From positions 124,001-188,000 of the forward strand of contig CAYSQJ010000003.1 in assembly GCA_964433345.1 (NCBI GenBank): a DNA stretch of 64,000 bases. Direction: 5' to 3'. Source of the stretch: Ga0077527 sp964433345 (lineage in GTDB: Bacteria; Pseudomonadota; Gammaproteobacteria; Burkholderiales; SG8-41). Under the pieces are notes generated by a model. That model ran no database searches. It was not told where the DNA came from and was given only the letters and a program-made list of their open reading frames with translations. The position numbers and the translations under genes were made by a program. This document shows positions 8,221 through 16,637 of this stretch, piece after piece; positions within the stretch are counted from its first letter, which is position 1; each line of letters starts with the position of its first letter.

Positions 8221-9645
8221 ATGCGCAGCAAATTCAGTCAGTTGGGCCTGGTCATCTGCGGCGTCCTGATCGGCGTTGCGATCAGCCTGAATTACTCGGC
8301 GGTCGCCCAGCGCAGCGCCCCTACCGCGATGCCGCTGCCGATCGAGGAACTGCGCGCATTCACCGAGGTTTTCGGCCGCATCAAGAGCGACTATGTCGAG
8401 CCTGTCGAAGACAAGAAGCTGATCACCGAGGCCATCAACGGCATGCTGACCGGGCTGGATCCGCATTCCGCCTACCTTGACCAGGAAGCGTTTAAGGAAA
8501 TGCAGGTCGGCACCCAGGGCGAATTCGGCGGCCTCGGCATCGAGGTCGGCATGGAAGACGGCTTCGTGCGCGTGGTGTCCCCGATCGACGATTCGCCGGC
8601 ATCGCGCGCCGGCATCAAGGCCGGCGACCTGATCGTCAAACTCGACGAAACCTCGGTCAAGGGCATGACGCTCGCCGACGCGGTCAAGCGCATGCGCGGC
8701 AAGCCCGACACCCAGATCGTGCTGACCATTGTGCGCAAGGGCGAAACCAAACCCATCGTCGTCACACTGACCCGCGCGGTAATCAAGATCCAGAGTGTCA
8801 AATCGACGCTGCTGGAGCCGGGCTACGCCTATGTCCGTGTCAGCCAGTTCCAGGAACATACCGGTGCGACGCTGGCACGCGCGGTGGAACGCCTTTTCAA
8901 GGAAAACCAGGGCCCGATGAAGGGGCTGGTACTCGACCTGCGCAACGACCCGGGCGGACTGCTCAACGGCGCGGTGGCGGTGTCGGCGGCCTTCCTGCCA
9001 CGGGATGCGCTGGTGGTCTATACCGACGGCCGCACCGAGGACGCGAAGATGAAGCTCAATGCCAGCCCCGAGCATTACCTGCGCGGCCGCAACAAGGAGG
9101 ATTTCCTGAAACGCCTGCCCGCCGAAGCGAAAACAGTGCCGATGGTGGTGCTGGTCAACGGCGGCTCGGCCTCGGCCTCCGAAATCGTCGCCGGCGCGCT
9201 GCAGGACCATGAGCGCGCGGTGGTGATGGGCCAGCAGACCTTCGGCAAGGGTTCGGTGCAGACCATCCTGCCGCTGGGCAACAGCACCGCGATCAAGCTG
9301 ACCACGGCGCGCTATTACACGCCCAAGGGCCGCTCGATCCAGGCGCGCGGCATCGTGCCCGACATTCCGCTCGATGATGTCGTCACCGACCGCGCGCCGC
9401 TAAAACTGCGCGAGGCCGATCTCACCAAGCACCTCACCGAGGGCGCTGCCGAGAAGCCGGCCGACAAGGCCGAAATGGCCGCGAAGTCGGCGGAGAAATA
9501 CGGCTTCACGCCGGAGCCGCGGCCGAAAGTCGTCGACGAAAAGACACTGCGTCCCGAGCCCGGCCAGATCGTCTCGCCCAACGACTACGAGCTGAACCAG
9601 GCGGTCGCCTTCCTGAAGAGCCGCGCCATCGCCAAGGCGAATTGA
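8221..9645 (+). CDS. ctpA: Carboxy-terminal processing protease, S41 family
   Basis: A 474-residue periplasmic serine protease with a hydrophobic N-terminal segment (about residues 8-24) serving as signal or anchor. A PDZ domain covers about residues 100-185 (GGLGIEVG, SPASRAGIKAGDLI). The S41 domain follows. The Ser/Lys dyad is Ser318 in GGSASASEI and Lys343 in QQTFGKGS, 25 residues apart as in CtpB. The C-terminal extension is lysine/glutamate rich. These proteases trim proteins from the C-terminus and often regulate cell-wall hydrolases, fitting its position after envC. A strong hairpin terminator ends the unit. Confidence 0.94.
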   Translation: MRSKFSQLGLVICGVLIGVAISLNYSAVAQRSAPTAMPLPIEELRAFTEVFGRIKSDYVEPVEDKKLITEAINGMLTGLDPHSAYLDQEAFKEMQVGTQGEFGGLGIEVGMEDGFVRVVSPIDDSPASRAGIKAGDLIVKLDETSVKGMTLADAVKRMRGKPDTQIVLTIVRKGETKPIVVTLTRAVIKIQSVKSTLLEPGYAYVRVSQFQEHTGATLARAVERLFKENQGPMKGLVLDLRNDPGGLLNGAVAVSAAFLPRDALVVYTDGRTEDAKMKLNASPEHYLRGRNKEDFLKRLPAEAKTVPMVVLVNGGSASASEIVAGALQDHERAVVMGQQTFGKGSVQTILPLGNSTAIKLTTARYYTPKGRSIQARGIVPDIPLDDVVTDRAPLKLREADLTKHLTEGAAEKPADKAEMAAKSAEKYGFTPEPRPKVVDEKTLRPEPGQIVSPNDYELNQAVAFLKSRAIAKAN

Positions 9646-9662
9646 ACTTCCTTCGCCCTCCG

Positions 9663-9694
9663 CAACGCCCGGCTGCGCCGGGCGTTGTTGTTTT
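9663..9694 (+). terminator. Intrinsic terminator after ctpA
   Basis: A ten-base-pair perfect stem (CAACGCCCGG with CCGGGCGTTG), a five-base loop, then TTGTTTT. It sits 17 bases after the ctpA stop and should end the gpmI-envC-ctpA transcript before the thiF-like gene. Confidence 0.88.
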
Positions 9695-9719
9695 CGGCGG
9701 CAACCGCTAGATTCGCGCC

Positions 9720-10475
9720 ATGGACGACCATCAACTGTTGCGTTACAGCCGGCACATCCTGTTGCCGGAGATCGGCATCGAAGGCCAGCAGCGGCTGCTT
9801 GATGCCCACGCGCTGCTGATCGGCGCAGGCGGCCTCGGTTCACCGGCGGCAATGTACCTGGCTGCCGCCGGCATCGGCACGCTGACCCTCTGCGATGGCG
9901 ACAGCGTCGACCTCACCAACCTGCAGCGCCAGATCGTCCACCGCGAGGCCGCGGTCGGCGAGAAGAAAGTCGACTCCGCGCGCGCAACGCTGCTCGGACT
10001 CAACCCGGGGATCCGCATCAATGCCGTCGCCGAGCGGGTGTCCGGGGACCGGCTGCAGGCGCTGGTCGACGCCGCGGACGTGGTGCTCGACGGCTGCGAC
10101 AATTTCGAGACCCGCCACGCGGTCAACCGCGCCTGCGTGCGCGCCGGCAAGCCCCTGGTCTCGGGCGCCGGCATCCGCTTCGACGGACAGCTCGCGGTGT
10201 TCGACCTGCGCCGCGCCGATTCGCCGTGTTACGCCTGCCTGTTTCCCGAAGGCGGCGAAATGGAGGAAATGCGCTGCGCGGTGATGGGCGTGTTCGCGCC
10301 GCTGGTGGGCATCATCGGCGCGATGCAGGCGGCCGAAGCCCTGAAACTCGTGACCGGCGCCGGGGAAGCGATGACCGGGCGGCTGCTGCTGCTCGACGCG
10401 CTGACGATGGACCTGCGCACGGTCAGCCTCGGGCGCGACCCGGCCTGCGCGGTCTGCGGAACGCGGGCGGCGTGA
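9720..10475 (+). CDS. moeB: ThiF/MoeB-family adenylyltransferase (E1-like)
   Basis: A 251-residue protein that adenylates the C-terminal Gly-Gly of a small sulfur-carrier protein (MoaD or ThiS type). The nucleotide-binding motif GAGGLGSPA is at residues 35-43, DLTNLQRQ at 64-71, the arginine finger region and ATP-contacting CDGCDNFETRH near 120-130. Two CxxC pairs for structural zinc occur, SPCYACLF and CAVCG close to the C-terminus. There is no rhodanese extension, so it is the short HesA/MoeB/ThiF type. Assignment to molybdopterin rather than thiamine synthesis cannot be made from this context. Confidence 0.88.
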   Translation: MDDHQLLRYSRHILLPEIGIEGQQRLLDAHALLIGAGGLGSPAAMYLAAAGIGTLTLCDGDSVDLTNLQRQIVHREAAVGEKKVDSARATLLGLNPGIRINAVAERVSGDRLQALVDAADVVLDGCDNFETRHAVNRACVRAGKPLVSGAGIRFDGQLAVFDLRRADSPCYACLFPEGGEMEEMRCAVMGVFAPLVGIIGAMQAAEALKLVTGAGEAMTGRLLLLDALTMDLRTVSLGRDPACAVCGTRAA

Positions 10476-10497
10476 AACCGCCCCGCCCGCAGGCACA

Positions 10498-10842
10498 TCA
10501 GGTCATATCGAGCGAATCGGGATCCTTGGGCGCGGTTTCGGCCGCCAGCGCCTCCTTCGAGGGCGTCGTGCTCTCGCCGCTCAGCAGGTGATTGAGTTCG
10601 CGCGTCAGACGCTCGACATCGGGCGGGTTGCGCCCGAGCATCTGCAGCAGCAGCCGGGAAGGAAAATCCGACAGCGTCTCCGGATGGTTGGAACGGATGC
10701 GCGAGGCGCTTTCGATGATCGACCGTGCATGACTGGTCTTGAAACCGGCCTTCAGGTTCTCGATCGAATCCAGAATGGCAAGCTGGCTGCGGGCGATGCC
10801 CAGCATCAGTTGCGCAAGATGCTCTACCTTGATGTCGGCCAT
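10498..10842 (-). CDS. Hypothetical protein, helical, 114 residues
   Basis: I do not recognise this protein. It starts with a good ATG preceded by a GAGGAG-like sequence and is predicted mostly helical (MADIKVEHLAQLMLGIARSQ..., with further amphipathic helices to about residue 85), followed by a polar tail rich in Ser, Thr, Pro and Glu. There is no signal peptide, membrane segment, cysteine or known motif. It lies 28 bases downstream of slmA in the same direction and may be co-transcribed with it. Codon use matches its neighbours, so it is probably a real gene. Confidence 0.7.
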   Translation of the reverse strand: MADIKVEHLAQLMLGIARSQLAILDSIENLKAGFKTSHARSIIESASRIRSNHPETLSDFPSRLLLQMLGRNPPDVERLTRELNHLLSGESTTPSKEALAAETAPKDPDSLDMT

Positions 10843-10870
10843 GGTGCACTCCTCTTCCGGGATGGGATGG

Positions 10871-11455
10871 TCATGCGAGTATGCCTTCCATCAGCTGCTT
10901 CCACTGCCGCTGCCAGTACTCGGCAGGATCGCGGCGGAAACCGCTTTTCGCATACTGGTGCCAGCGGCCGGCAACGAAGCTCATCAGCGCATTGGCCTGC
11001 GCGCTGAGGTCGACGTCCCCGGCCACCTCCTCCTGCGTCACCGCGAAACGCAGCGCCTGTTTCAGCGCCGCCTCGAGGCGGTCATGGATCTGGTTGATGC
11101 GCGTCTGCAGCGAATCGTCCTCGGTCACCAGCGCATCCCCGATCAGCACCCGGGTCATGCCACGGTTCTTCTGCGCGAAGCCGAGCAGCATGGTCATGAT
11201 CGCCTCGGCCTGGCGCAGCCCGCTCTGCTCCTCGCTGGTGATGCGGTTGATCAGCGTGAACAGCGTCTGCTCAACGAAGTCGATCAGCCCGGCGAACATG
11301 TCCGCCTTGCCCCTGAAATGCCGGTAGAGTGCCGCTTCCGATACCCCGATGCGCGCCGCCAGCGCCGCGGTGGTGATGCGCTCCGCGGACGGCCCCTCGA
11401 GCATCTGGGCCAGGGTTTGCAGGATCTGGGTCTTGCGTTCGCCGCTGCGTGCCAT
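10871..11455 (-). CDS. slmA: Nucleoid occlusion factor SlmA (TetR family)
   Basis: A 194-residue TetR-type DNA-binding protein. The start ATG (MARSGERKTQILQTLAQML) was chosen over an upstream one because it gives the standard SlmA length. The helix-turn-helix is in ITTAALAARIGVSEAALYRHFRGKADMF, the sequence diagnostic of SlmA, followed by LIDFVEQTLFTLINRI. In E. coli SlmA binds sites outside the terminus region and blocks FtsZ ring assembly over the nucleoid. The neighbouring nucleotidase and argB in the same direction match the usual betaproteobacterial order. Confidence 0.92.
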   Translation of the reverse strand: MARSGERKTQILQTLAQMLEGPSAERITTAALAARIGVSEAALYRHFRGKADMFAGLIDFVEQTLFTLINRITSEEQSGLRQAEAIMTMLLGFAQKNRGMTRVLIGDALVTEDDSLQTRINQIHDRLEAALKQALRFAVTQEEVAGDVDLSAQANALMSFVAGRWHQYAKSGFRRDPAEYWQRQWKQLMEGILA

Positions 11456-11462
11456 GTGTTCC

Positions 11463-12116
11463 TCAGTACAGGTGTGCTGCGTGACTGGAAAGTGCGGCCA
11501 TGCCCTGCACCCGCACATCGACGTAACCGGGCACGCGCTCCGCGCGCGACACCCAGACGGTTTTCATGCCGAGCTTTTTTGCGGTGCGCAGGTTTTCCAG
11601 CGAATCTTCGACCATGATACAGCGCCGCGGCCGCAGGTGATGCGCCCGGCACAGCTTCAGGAAGCCGTAGGCATCGGGCTTGGGACGGAAACCCACGCGC
11701 TCGATCGAAAATACGGCGTCGAACAGGCTGGTGATGCCGAGTACTCGCAACACCGCCTGCGCGTAATGCACAGGCGCGTTCGAGAACACGAACTTGCGCC
11801 CCGGCAGCCGGCGCAGCACGTGGCGCAGCTGCGGTTCGCCGACGACCATGCGCGGCAGATCGGGAAACTGGTGGGTATGCCAGAGGAAATGCCGCGGGTC
11901 GGTGCCGTGATGGCGCATCAGGCCGAGCAGCGTCGCACCGTAACGCTGCCAGTAGTGCCGCCGCAGCTCGCCGGCGGACTGCTCGTCGAGCTGCAGGTGC
12001 TGCTGCAGGTACGCGTTCATCGAGCGGTTGATGTGCGGAAAGATGTGCGGCGACGCATTGTGCAGCGTGTTGTCGAGATCGAAGATCCACGCGACCGGGG
12101 CATTCATCGCCGGCAT
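11463..12116 (-). CDS. HAD-family pyrimidine 5'-nucleotidase
   Basis: A 217-residue haloacid-dehalogenase-superfamily phosphatase. Motif I FDLDNTLHNA (aspartate nucleophile and general acid) is near residues 12-21, motif II FSNAPVHY carries the serine/asparagine, and motif III/IV is in RPKPDAYGF...CIMVEDSLENL. The yeast Sdt1-like branch, to which this resembles, dephosphorylates UMP and CMP. It lies between slmA and argB on the same strand with spacers of 7 and 13 bases, so the three are probably one operon. The start could also be the ATG three codons downstream. Confidence 0.85.
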   Translation of the reverse strand: MPAMNAPVAWIFDLDNTLHNASPHIFPHINRSMNAYLQQHLQLDEQSAGELRRHYWQRYGATLLGLMRHHGTDPRHFLWHTHQFPDLPRMVVGEPQLRHVLRRLPGRKFVFSNAPVHYAQAVLRVLGITSLFDAVFSIERVGFRPKPDAYGFLKLCRAHHLRPRRCIMVEDSLENLRTAKKLGMKTVWVSRAERVPGYVDVRVQGMAALSSHAAHLY

Positions 12117-12129
12117 CCCGCCGATGGCA

Positions 12130-13017
12130 TCAGCGGCGGCGGATCAGCGTGCCGACGCCCTCGTCGGTGAGGATTTCGAGCAGCAGCGCGTGTTCGACGC
12201 GGCCGTCGATGATGTGGCAGGTGTTGACGCCGTTCTTCACCGCGTCCAGTGCGGATCCTATCTTCGGCAGCATGCCGCCGTGGATGGTGCCGTCCGCGAA
12301 CAGTTCGTCGACCTTGCGCGCGGTGAGTCCGGTAAGCAGCTTGCCTTCCTTGTCGAGCACGCCGGCGGTATTGGTGAGCACGATCAGTTTTTCGGCCTTG
12401 AGGATCTCGGCAACCTTGCCGGCGACAAGGTCGGCGTTGATGTTGTACGACTCGCCGTTGGCGCCGACGCCGACCGGCGCGATCACCGGAATGAAATCCT
12501 CGGTATGCAACAGGTTGACGATCGCCGGATCGATGCTTTCGACCTCGCCGACCTGGCCGATGTCGACAAGATCCTCACTGCCCGCCGTGCCGCGCACCTT
12601 GAGCTTGCGCGCGCGGATGAAACCCCCGTCCTTGCCGGTGAGCCCCACCGCCTTGCCGCCGCAGCGGTTGATCAGGTTGACGATGTCCTTGTTGACCTGG
12701 CCGCCGAGGACCATTTCAACCACATCCATGGTCTCGGCGTCGGTGACGCGCATGCCCTGGATGAACTCGCCTTTCTTGCCCACCCGCTTCAGCAGGTCAT
12801 CGATCTGCGGCCCGCCGCCGTGCACCACCACCGGATTCATGCCGACGACCTTCAGCAGCACCACGTCGCGCGCGAAGCCCTCCTTCAGCGCCGGGTCGGT
12901 CATCGCATTGCCGCCGTACTTGATGACGATGGTCTTGCCGTGGAAACGCTGTATGTAAGGCAGCGCTTCGGCAAGAGTCTTGGCTTTGGCGGCGGCGTTG
13001 CTGGCGGACAGTGGCAT
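12130..13017 (-). CDS. argB: Acetylglutamate kinase
   Basis: Second step of arginine synthesis: phosphorylation of N-acetylglutamate. The 295-residue protein (from the ATG giving MPLSASN) has the amino-acid-kinase features KYGGNAM, VHGGGPQIDDLLKRVGK with the acetylglutamate-binding GGG, the FADGTIHGGMLPKI segment binding ATP, and the C-terminal HIIDGRVEHALLLEILTDEGVGT. The N-terminal helical extension is the type linked to hexamer formation and arginine feedback inhibition in other bacteria. A longer in-frame start exists but adds a Ser/Pro-rich stretch unlike the family. Confidence 0.95.
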   Translation of the reverse strand: MPLSASNAAAKAKTLAEALPYIQRFHGKTIVIKYGGNAMTDPALKEGFARDVVLLKVVGMNPVVVHGGGPQIDDLLKRVGKKGEFIQGMRVTDAETMDVVEMVLGGQVNKDIVNLINRCGGKAVGLTGKDGGFIRARKLKVRGTAGSEDLVDIGQVGEVESIDPAIVNLLHTEDFIPVIAPVGVGANGESYNINADLVAGKVAEILKAEKLIVLTNTAGVLDKEGKLLTGLTARKVDELFADGTIHGGMLPKIGSALDAVKNGVNTCHIIDGRVEHALLLEILTDEGVGTLIRRR

Positions 13018-13098
13018 GGATGATCCGTGGGAGCTGGGTAAAAAAAGCGAGGGTGAATGAACGGGTAAATGTGAGGGTTCACTCATTTTACCCGACGA

Positions 13099-13133
13099 CA
13101 AAAAAAGACGGCAGACCTTTCGGGCTGCCGTCT
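13099..13133 (-). terminator. Intrinsic terminator after hsp20
   Basis: On the minus strand a nine-base-pair stem (AGACGGCAG with CTGCCGTCT) and a ten-base loop is followed by seven T residues. A run of A on the other side makes it potentially bidirectional, but only a leftward gene ends here. It separates the small heat-shock gene from argB. Confidence 0.9.
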
Positions 13134-13168
13134 CTAAAAAAACCGGTGGTTGCGCCGGTCGCGGTCGC

Positions 13169-13597
13169 TCAGTTGATCGACAGCCGCTTTGCGGTCACCG
13201 CCACCTTTTTCGGCAGCGTCAGCTCGAGCACGCCGTCGGCATACTTCGCCGACGCCTTGTCCTCGTCGACCGGCTGGCCCAGCGTGAAGGCGCGATAGAC
13301 CTTGCCGTAGTGGCGCTCGGCACGCAGCACACGCTCGCCTTCCTTGACTTCGCGCTCATTGCGGGTCTCCGCGCTGATCGCAATCTGGTCGGCATCGATG
13401 GTGACGTGGATGTCTTCCTTCTTCACGCCGGGAATCTCGGCATGCACGACATAATCCTTCTCGTTCTCGCGAACATCGACGCGGATCGCCTGCGCCGCCT
13501 GGGGTGTGCCTTCAAAGGCCATCGGGCGCACGAAAAAACCGCGCAGCAGTTCGTCGAACGAGTCATCAAACGGGGTAAAGCGGGTAACATTGACCAT
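13169..13597 (-). CDS. Small heat shock protein, Hsp20 family
   Basis: A 142-residue alpha-crystallin-type ATP-independent chaperone. The alpha-crystallin domain occupies about residues 38-130 (IRVDVRENEKDYVVHAEIPGVKKEDIHVTID ... GVLELTLPKK), including the conserved A/G-x-L near its end, LELTLPK. A short C-terminal tail ends in KRLSIN, a variant of the I-x-I anchor. A heat-shock sigma promoter is visible upstream and an intrinsic terminator downstream, so it is a single-gene transcript induced by protein misfolding. Confidence 0.93.
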   Translation of the reverse strand: MVNVTRFTPFDDSFDELLRGFFVRPMAFEGTPQAAQAIRVDVRENEKDYVVHAEIPGVKKEDIHVTIDADQIAISAETRNEREVKEGERVLRAERHYGKVYRAFTLGQPVDEDKASAKYADGVLELTLPKKVAVTAKRLSIN

Positions 13598-13643
13598 GAT
13601 CAGTCTCCTTGAATTCGTTGCGGCGCATGCGCCGATGATCTGA

Positions 13644-13671
13644 ATATGGGTGTCCCGGAATCCTTTTCAAG
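13644..13671 (-). promoter_or_regulatory. Sigma-32 (RpoH) promoter of hsp20
   Basis: Reading leftward, CTTGAAA is followed after 14 bases by CCCATAT, matching the heat-shock sigma consensus (CTTGAAA, 11-16 bases, CCCATnT) at nearly every position. It lies about 45-75 bases upstream of the hsp20 start. The leader also contains a perfect 14-base palindrome at 13621-13634. Confidence 0.85.
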
Positions 13672-13701
13672 AGTACTGGCAGATCCTCGCCATTGATATT
13701 A

Positions 13702-13717
13702 TAAATTATTGTTTTTA
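13702..13717 (+). repeat. AT-rich recurrent motif, copy 1
   Basis: One of seven copies of YAANYWWTTGWTTTTA in the window (coordinate may be off by one base). It lies immediately ahead of the sigma-factor gene, ending about ten bases before the preferred start codon, in a spacer that is strikingly AT-rich. Confidence 0.6.
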
Positions 13718-13726
13718 AAGGATTTT

Positions 13727-14311
13727 TTGGACAACCCTGCAGTCACCGGCATTCCCGAGCCGGCGGCCATCGAAGCTGAACGCGGCTACCTGCTGCGGTT
13801 TGCGCGGCTGCAGCTGCGCAATCCGGCGCAGGCCGAGGACGCCGTGCAGGAGACACTGCTCGCCGCCATCGAAGGTGCCTCCCGCTTCTCCGGCAAATCT
13901 TCGCTGCGCACCTGGCTCACCGGCATCCTCAAGCACAAGATCATCGACCAGCTGCGCCGCGCGGCGCGCGAGCAATCCTTCGCTGAAGCGGACGACCGCG
14001 CGGAGGCCGAAGCCATCGACGCGCTGTTTGCCGGCGACGGCCACTGGCGCAACATGCCTTCGGACTGGGGCAACCCCGACGCGGCACTGGAGAACAGCCG
14101 CTTTCGTGCCGCCTTCGAACTCTGTCTGCAGCGCCTGCCGGAACGCACCGCGCGGGTGTTCACGATGCGCGAGGTCATGGACATGTCCACCGGGGAAATC
14201 TGTCAGGAACTGCAGATCACCCCGACCAATTGCTGGGTCCTGCTGCACCGGGCACGGCTGACCCTGCGCGAATGCCTGGAAATCACCTGGTTCGACGGAT
14301 CACGCCGATGA
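13727..14311 (+). CDS. Sigma-70 family (ECF-type) RNA polymerase sigma factor
   Basis: A 194-residue two-domain sigma factor. Region 2 is in RGYLLRFARLQLRNPAQAEDAVQETLLAAIEGASRFSGKSSLRTWLTGILKHKIIDQLRR, and region 4 in CLQRLPERTARVFTMREVMDMSTGEICQELQITPTNCWVLLHRARLTLRECLE. No ATG is available; the preferred TTG start follows AAAGGA, and a second TTG lies six codons earlier. The stop codon overlaps the next gene's ATG (ATGA), whose product looks like its zinc-finger partner. Target genes are unknown. Its proximity to hsp20 suggests stress, but that is inference. Confidence 0.88.
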   Translation: MDNPAVTGIPEPAAIEAERGYLLRFARLQLRNPAQAEDAVQETLLAAIEGASRFSGKSSLRTWLTGILKHKIIDQLRRAAREQSFAEADDRAEAEAIDALFAGDGHWRNMPSDWGNPDAALENSRFRAAFELCLQRLPERTARVFTMREVMDMSTGEICQELQITPTNCWVLLHRARLTLRECLEITWFDGSRR

Positions 14312-14487
14312 TGAGCACCTGCAAGCATGCCTCGGAACTGATGTCCCAGCAGCAAGACCGGACGCTCGGCATCTTCGAGCGTCTGCGCCTGCGCGTGCAC
14401 CTGCTGATCTGCGAGCGCTGCCGGCGGGTCGAACAGCAACTCGGACTTCTGCGCGCAGCGATCCGCCGCTGCCGCGACGACAGCTGA
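14308..14487 (+). CDS. Small zinc-finger protein, putative anti-sigma factor
   Basis: A 59-residue cytoplasmic protein starting at ATGATG within the sigma-factor stop. It contains a Cys-x-His near the N-terminus (CKH, residues 4-6) and HLLICERC, the HxxxCxxC zinc signature of ZAS/zf-HC2 anti-sigma factors. There is no membrane segment, unlike most anti-sigma factors, so it resembles the soluble short type. Translational coupling to the sigma gene supports a partner role. The C-terminal tail is basic. Confidence 0.8.
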   Translation: MMSTCKHASELMSQQQDRTLGIFERLRLRVHLLICERCRRVEQQLGLLRAAIRRCRDDS

Positions 14488-14501
14488 AGACCGCGCGGAA
14501 C

Positions 14502-14531
14502 TTCCGCAGCCGCTGCGGAGTCTGTTTTTTT
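14502..14531 (+). terminator. Intrinsic terminator after the sigma/zinc-finger pair
   Basis: A seven-base-pair stem (TCCGCAG with CTGCGGA) with a three-base loop, four bases, then seven T residues. It lies 15 bases after the zinc-finger gene stop. Confidence 0.82.
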
Positions 14532-14588
14532 GGGCCTCCCCGGAGGCATCCACCTTCCCACGACTTTATAATCAGGCTTTTTCCCACG

Positions 14589-15716
14589 ATGAAACGCATA
14601 TTCCTCGCCGTCCTGCTGGGCCTTTTCGCGCTGCAATCCTGGGCGCAGGTCCAGCCGCCCGCCCCCGCCATCGAAGCCCGCGCCTGGCTGCTGTTCGACG
14701 TCAACAGCGGACAGGTGCTCGCCAGCCGCAATGCCAGCGACCGCTTCGAGCCGGCTTCGCTGACCAAGCTGATGACCGCCTACCTCGTGTTCGGCGCGCT
14801 GAAGCAGAAATCGCTGAAGCCCGAGCAGGTGGTGCCGGTGTCGACGCGCGCCTGGAAGGCCGAGGGTTCGCGCATGTTCATCGAGCCGAACAAGCCGGTG
14901 ACGGTCGACGAGCTGCTGCGCGGGATGATCATCCAGTCCGGCAACGATGCCAGCATCGCCCTCGCGGAGGCGGTGGCCGGCAGCGAGGAAGTGTTCGCGC
15001 AGATGATGAACCGCGAGGCGAAGCGGCTCGGCATGGCGAACACCAATTTCACCAATGCCACAGGGCTTACCACCCCGCAGCTCCATTCCTCGGCCGAGGA
15101 CCTCGCCAAGCTGGTGGTCGCGCTGGTCCGCGACTATCCGGAACACTATGCGCTGTATTCGCAGAAGGAATACCGCTACAACAACATCACCCAGGCCAAC
15201 CGCAACCGCCTGTTGTGGCTGGATCCGACGGTCGACGGCGTGAAGACCGGCTACACCGAAAACGCCGGCTACTGCCTGGTCACCTCGGCGCGGCGCGGCG
15301 AACGCCGGCTGGTGTCGGTGGTGCTCGGCGCCGCCTCAGAGTCGGCGCGGGTCACCGAAAGCCAGAAACTGCTGAACTGGGGCTTCCAGTTCTACGACAG
15401 CGTGAAGCTTTATGCAGCCAACCAGCCGGTCACCAATCTGCGCGTGTGGAAAGGCGCCTCAAGCACGCTGAAGGCCGGCTTCACCAGCGACCTCTTCGTG
15501 GCCGTGCCCAAAGGCCAGGGCGACAAGGTGAAGGCGGTGGTCGAAAGCCTGCAGCCGCTGCTCGCCCCGATCAATCCGGGCCAGCGGGTGGCGACGCTGA
15601 AAATCGAAATCGACGGCAAACCCCATGCCGAACTGCCGGTCGTGGCCCTCGAGAGCGTTCCGGTCGCCGGCATCTTCGGCCGCACCTGGGACGGCCTGAG
15701 GCTGCTGTTCAAGTAA
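14589..15716 (+). CDS. dacA: D-alanyl-D-alanine carboxypeptidase (PBP5/6 class)
   Basis: A 375-residue low-molecular-weight penicillin-binding protein that removes the terminal D-alanine from peptidoglycan pentapeptides. A signal peptide covers about residues 1-21 (MKRIFLAVLLGLFALQSWAQ). The catalytic triad of motifs is present: SLTKL (serine near residue 57), SGND, and KTGYT. A PBP5-type C-terminal beta domain and a short terminal amphipathic helix (IFGRTWDGLRLLFK) attach it to the membrane. A TATAAT -10 hexamer lies 17 bases before the start. It is followed by dat and ybeD, then lipB-lipA further on, the common proteobacterial order. Confidence 0.95.
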   Translation: MKRIFLAVLLGLFALQSWAQVQPPAPAIEARAWLLFDVNSGQVLASRNASDRFEPASLTKLMTAYLVFGALKQKSLKPEQVVPVSTRAWKAEGSRMFIEPNKPVTVDELLRGMIIQSGNDASIALAEAVAGSEEVFAQMMNREAKRLGMANTNFTNATGLTTPQLHSSAEDLAKLVVALVRDYPEHYALYSQKEYRYNNITQANRNRLLWLDPTVDGVKTGYTENAGYCLVTSARRGERRLVSVVLGAASESARVTESQKLLNWGFQFYDSVKLYAANQPVTNLRVWKGASSTLKAGFTSDLFVAVPKGQGDKVKAVVESLQPLLAPINPGQRVATLKIEIDGKPHAELPVVALESVPVAGIFGRTWDGLRLLFK

Positions 15717-15776
15717 GCCTGCAGCAATAATCGAATAAACTGCTGTCATTCCTGTCCTGACAACCACGGCCCGACC

Positions 15777-16637
15777 ATGAGCGAAATCGTCTACCTGAAC
15801 GGAAAATTCATGCCGATCGAGGAGGCCCATGTGCCGGTGCTCGACCGCGGCTTCATCTTCGGCGACGGGGTCTACGAAGTCATCCCCGTCTACTCGAAGC
15901 ACCCCTTCCGGCTGGCCGAGCACCTGCGACGGCTGCAGTACAGCCTCGACAAGGTACGCATCGACAATCCGATGAGCGAAGCCGAATGGTCGCAACTGGT
16001 CGCCGGGATCGTCGAACGCAACGCCGGCGAGGACCAGTCGGTCTACCTGCAGGTCACCCGCGGCGTCGCCAGGCGCGACCACGCCTTCCCCAAAGGGGTC
16101 AGACCGACGGTATTCATGATGAGCAATCTGCTGGTGACCCCGGCGCCGGCGCTGGTCGAGTCCGGCGTTGCCTGCATCAGCGCCCAGGATTACCGCTGGC
16201 TCAACTGCGACATCAAGTCGGTGTCCCTGCTCGGCAACTGCCTGCTGCGCCAGCTGTCGGCCGATGTCGGCGCCACCGAAACCATACTCTTCCGCGACGG
16301 CCAGCTGACCGAAGCCTCGGCCAGCAACGTGTTCATCGTCAGGGACGGCGTACTGCTGACGCCGCCCAAGGACAACCTGGTGCTGCCCGGCATCACCTAC
16401 GACGTGGTGCTGGAAATCGCGCGGGCCCGCGAATTCGAGCTTGAGGTGCGTGCGGTGTCCGAGGCCGAGGTGCGCAGCGCCGACGAAATCTGGGTCACCT
16501 CCTCGACCAAGGAAGTGCTGGCGGTGACCACGCTCGACGGCAAGCCGGTAGGCGACGGCAAGCCCGGCCCGCTGTTCCGGCGCATGCATGCGCTGTACCA
16601 GCAGTTCAAGCAGGACCACATGAGAAAAGCGGCTTGA
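15777..16637 (+). CDS. dat: D-amino acid aminotransferase
   Basis: A 286-residue fold-type IV PLP enzyme that interconverts D-alanine and D-glutamate with their keto acids, supplying peptidoglycan precursors. Features include the N-terminal YLNGKFMPIEEAHVPVLDRGFIFGDGVYE, the lysine-containing DIKSVSLLGNCLLRQ (Schiff-base lysine), and the PLP-phosphate loop in EASASNVFIV and TSSTKEVLAVT. The branched-chain and aminodeoxychorismate lyase relatives share this fold, but the Arg/His pattern and neighbouring dacA favour D-amino acids. The stop is overlapped by the TTG start of the next gene. Confidence 0.87.
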   Translation: MSEIVYLNGKFMPIEEAHVPVLDRGFIFGDGVYEVIPVYSKHPFRLAEHLRRLQYSLDKVRIDNPMSEAEWSQLVAGIVERNAGEDQSVYLQVTRGVARRDHAFPKGVRPTVFMMSNLLVTPAPALVESGVACISAQDYRWLNCDIKSVSLLGNCLLRQLSADVGATETILFRDGQLTEASASNVFIVRDGVLLTPPKDNLVLPGITYDVVLEIARAREFELEVRAVSEAEVRSADEIWVTSSTKEVLAVTTLDGKPVGDGKPGPLFRRMHALYQQFKQDHMRKAA

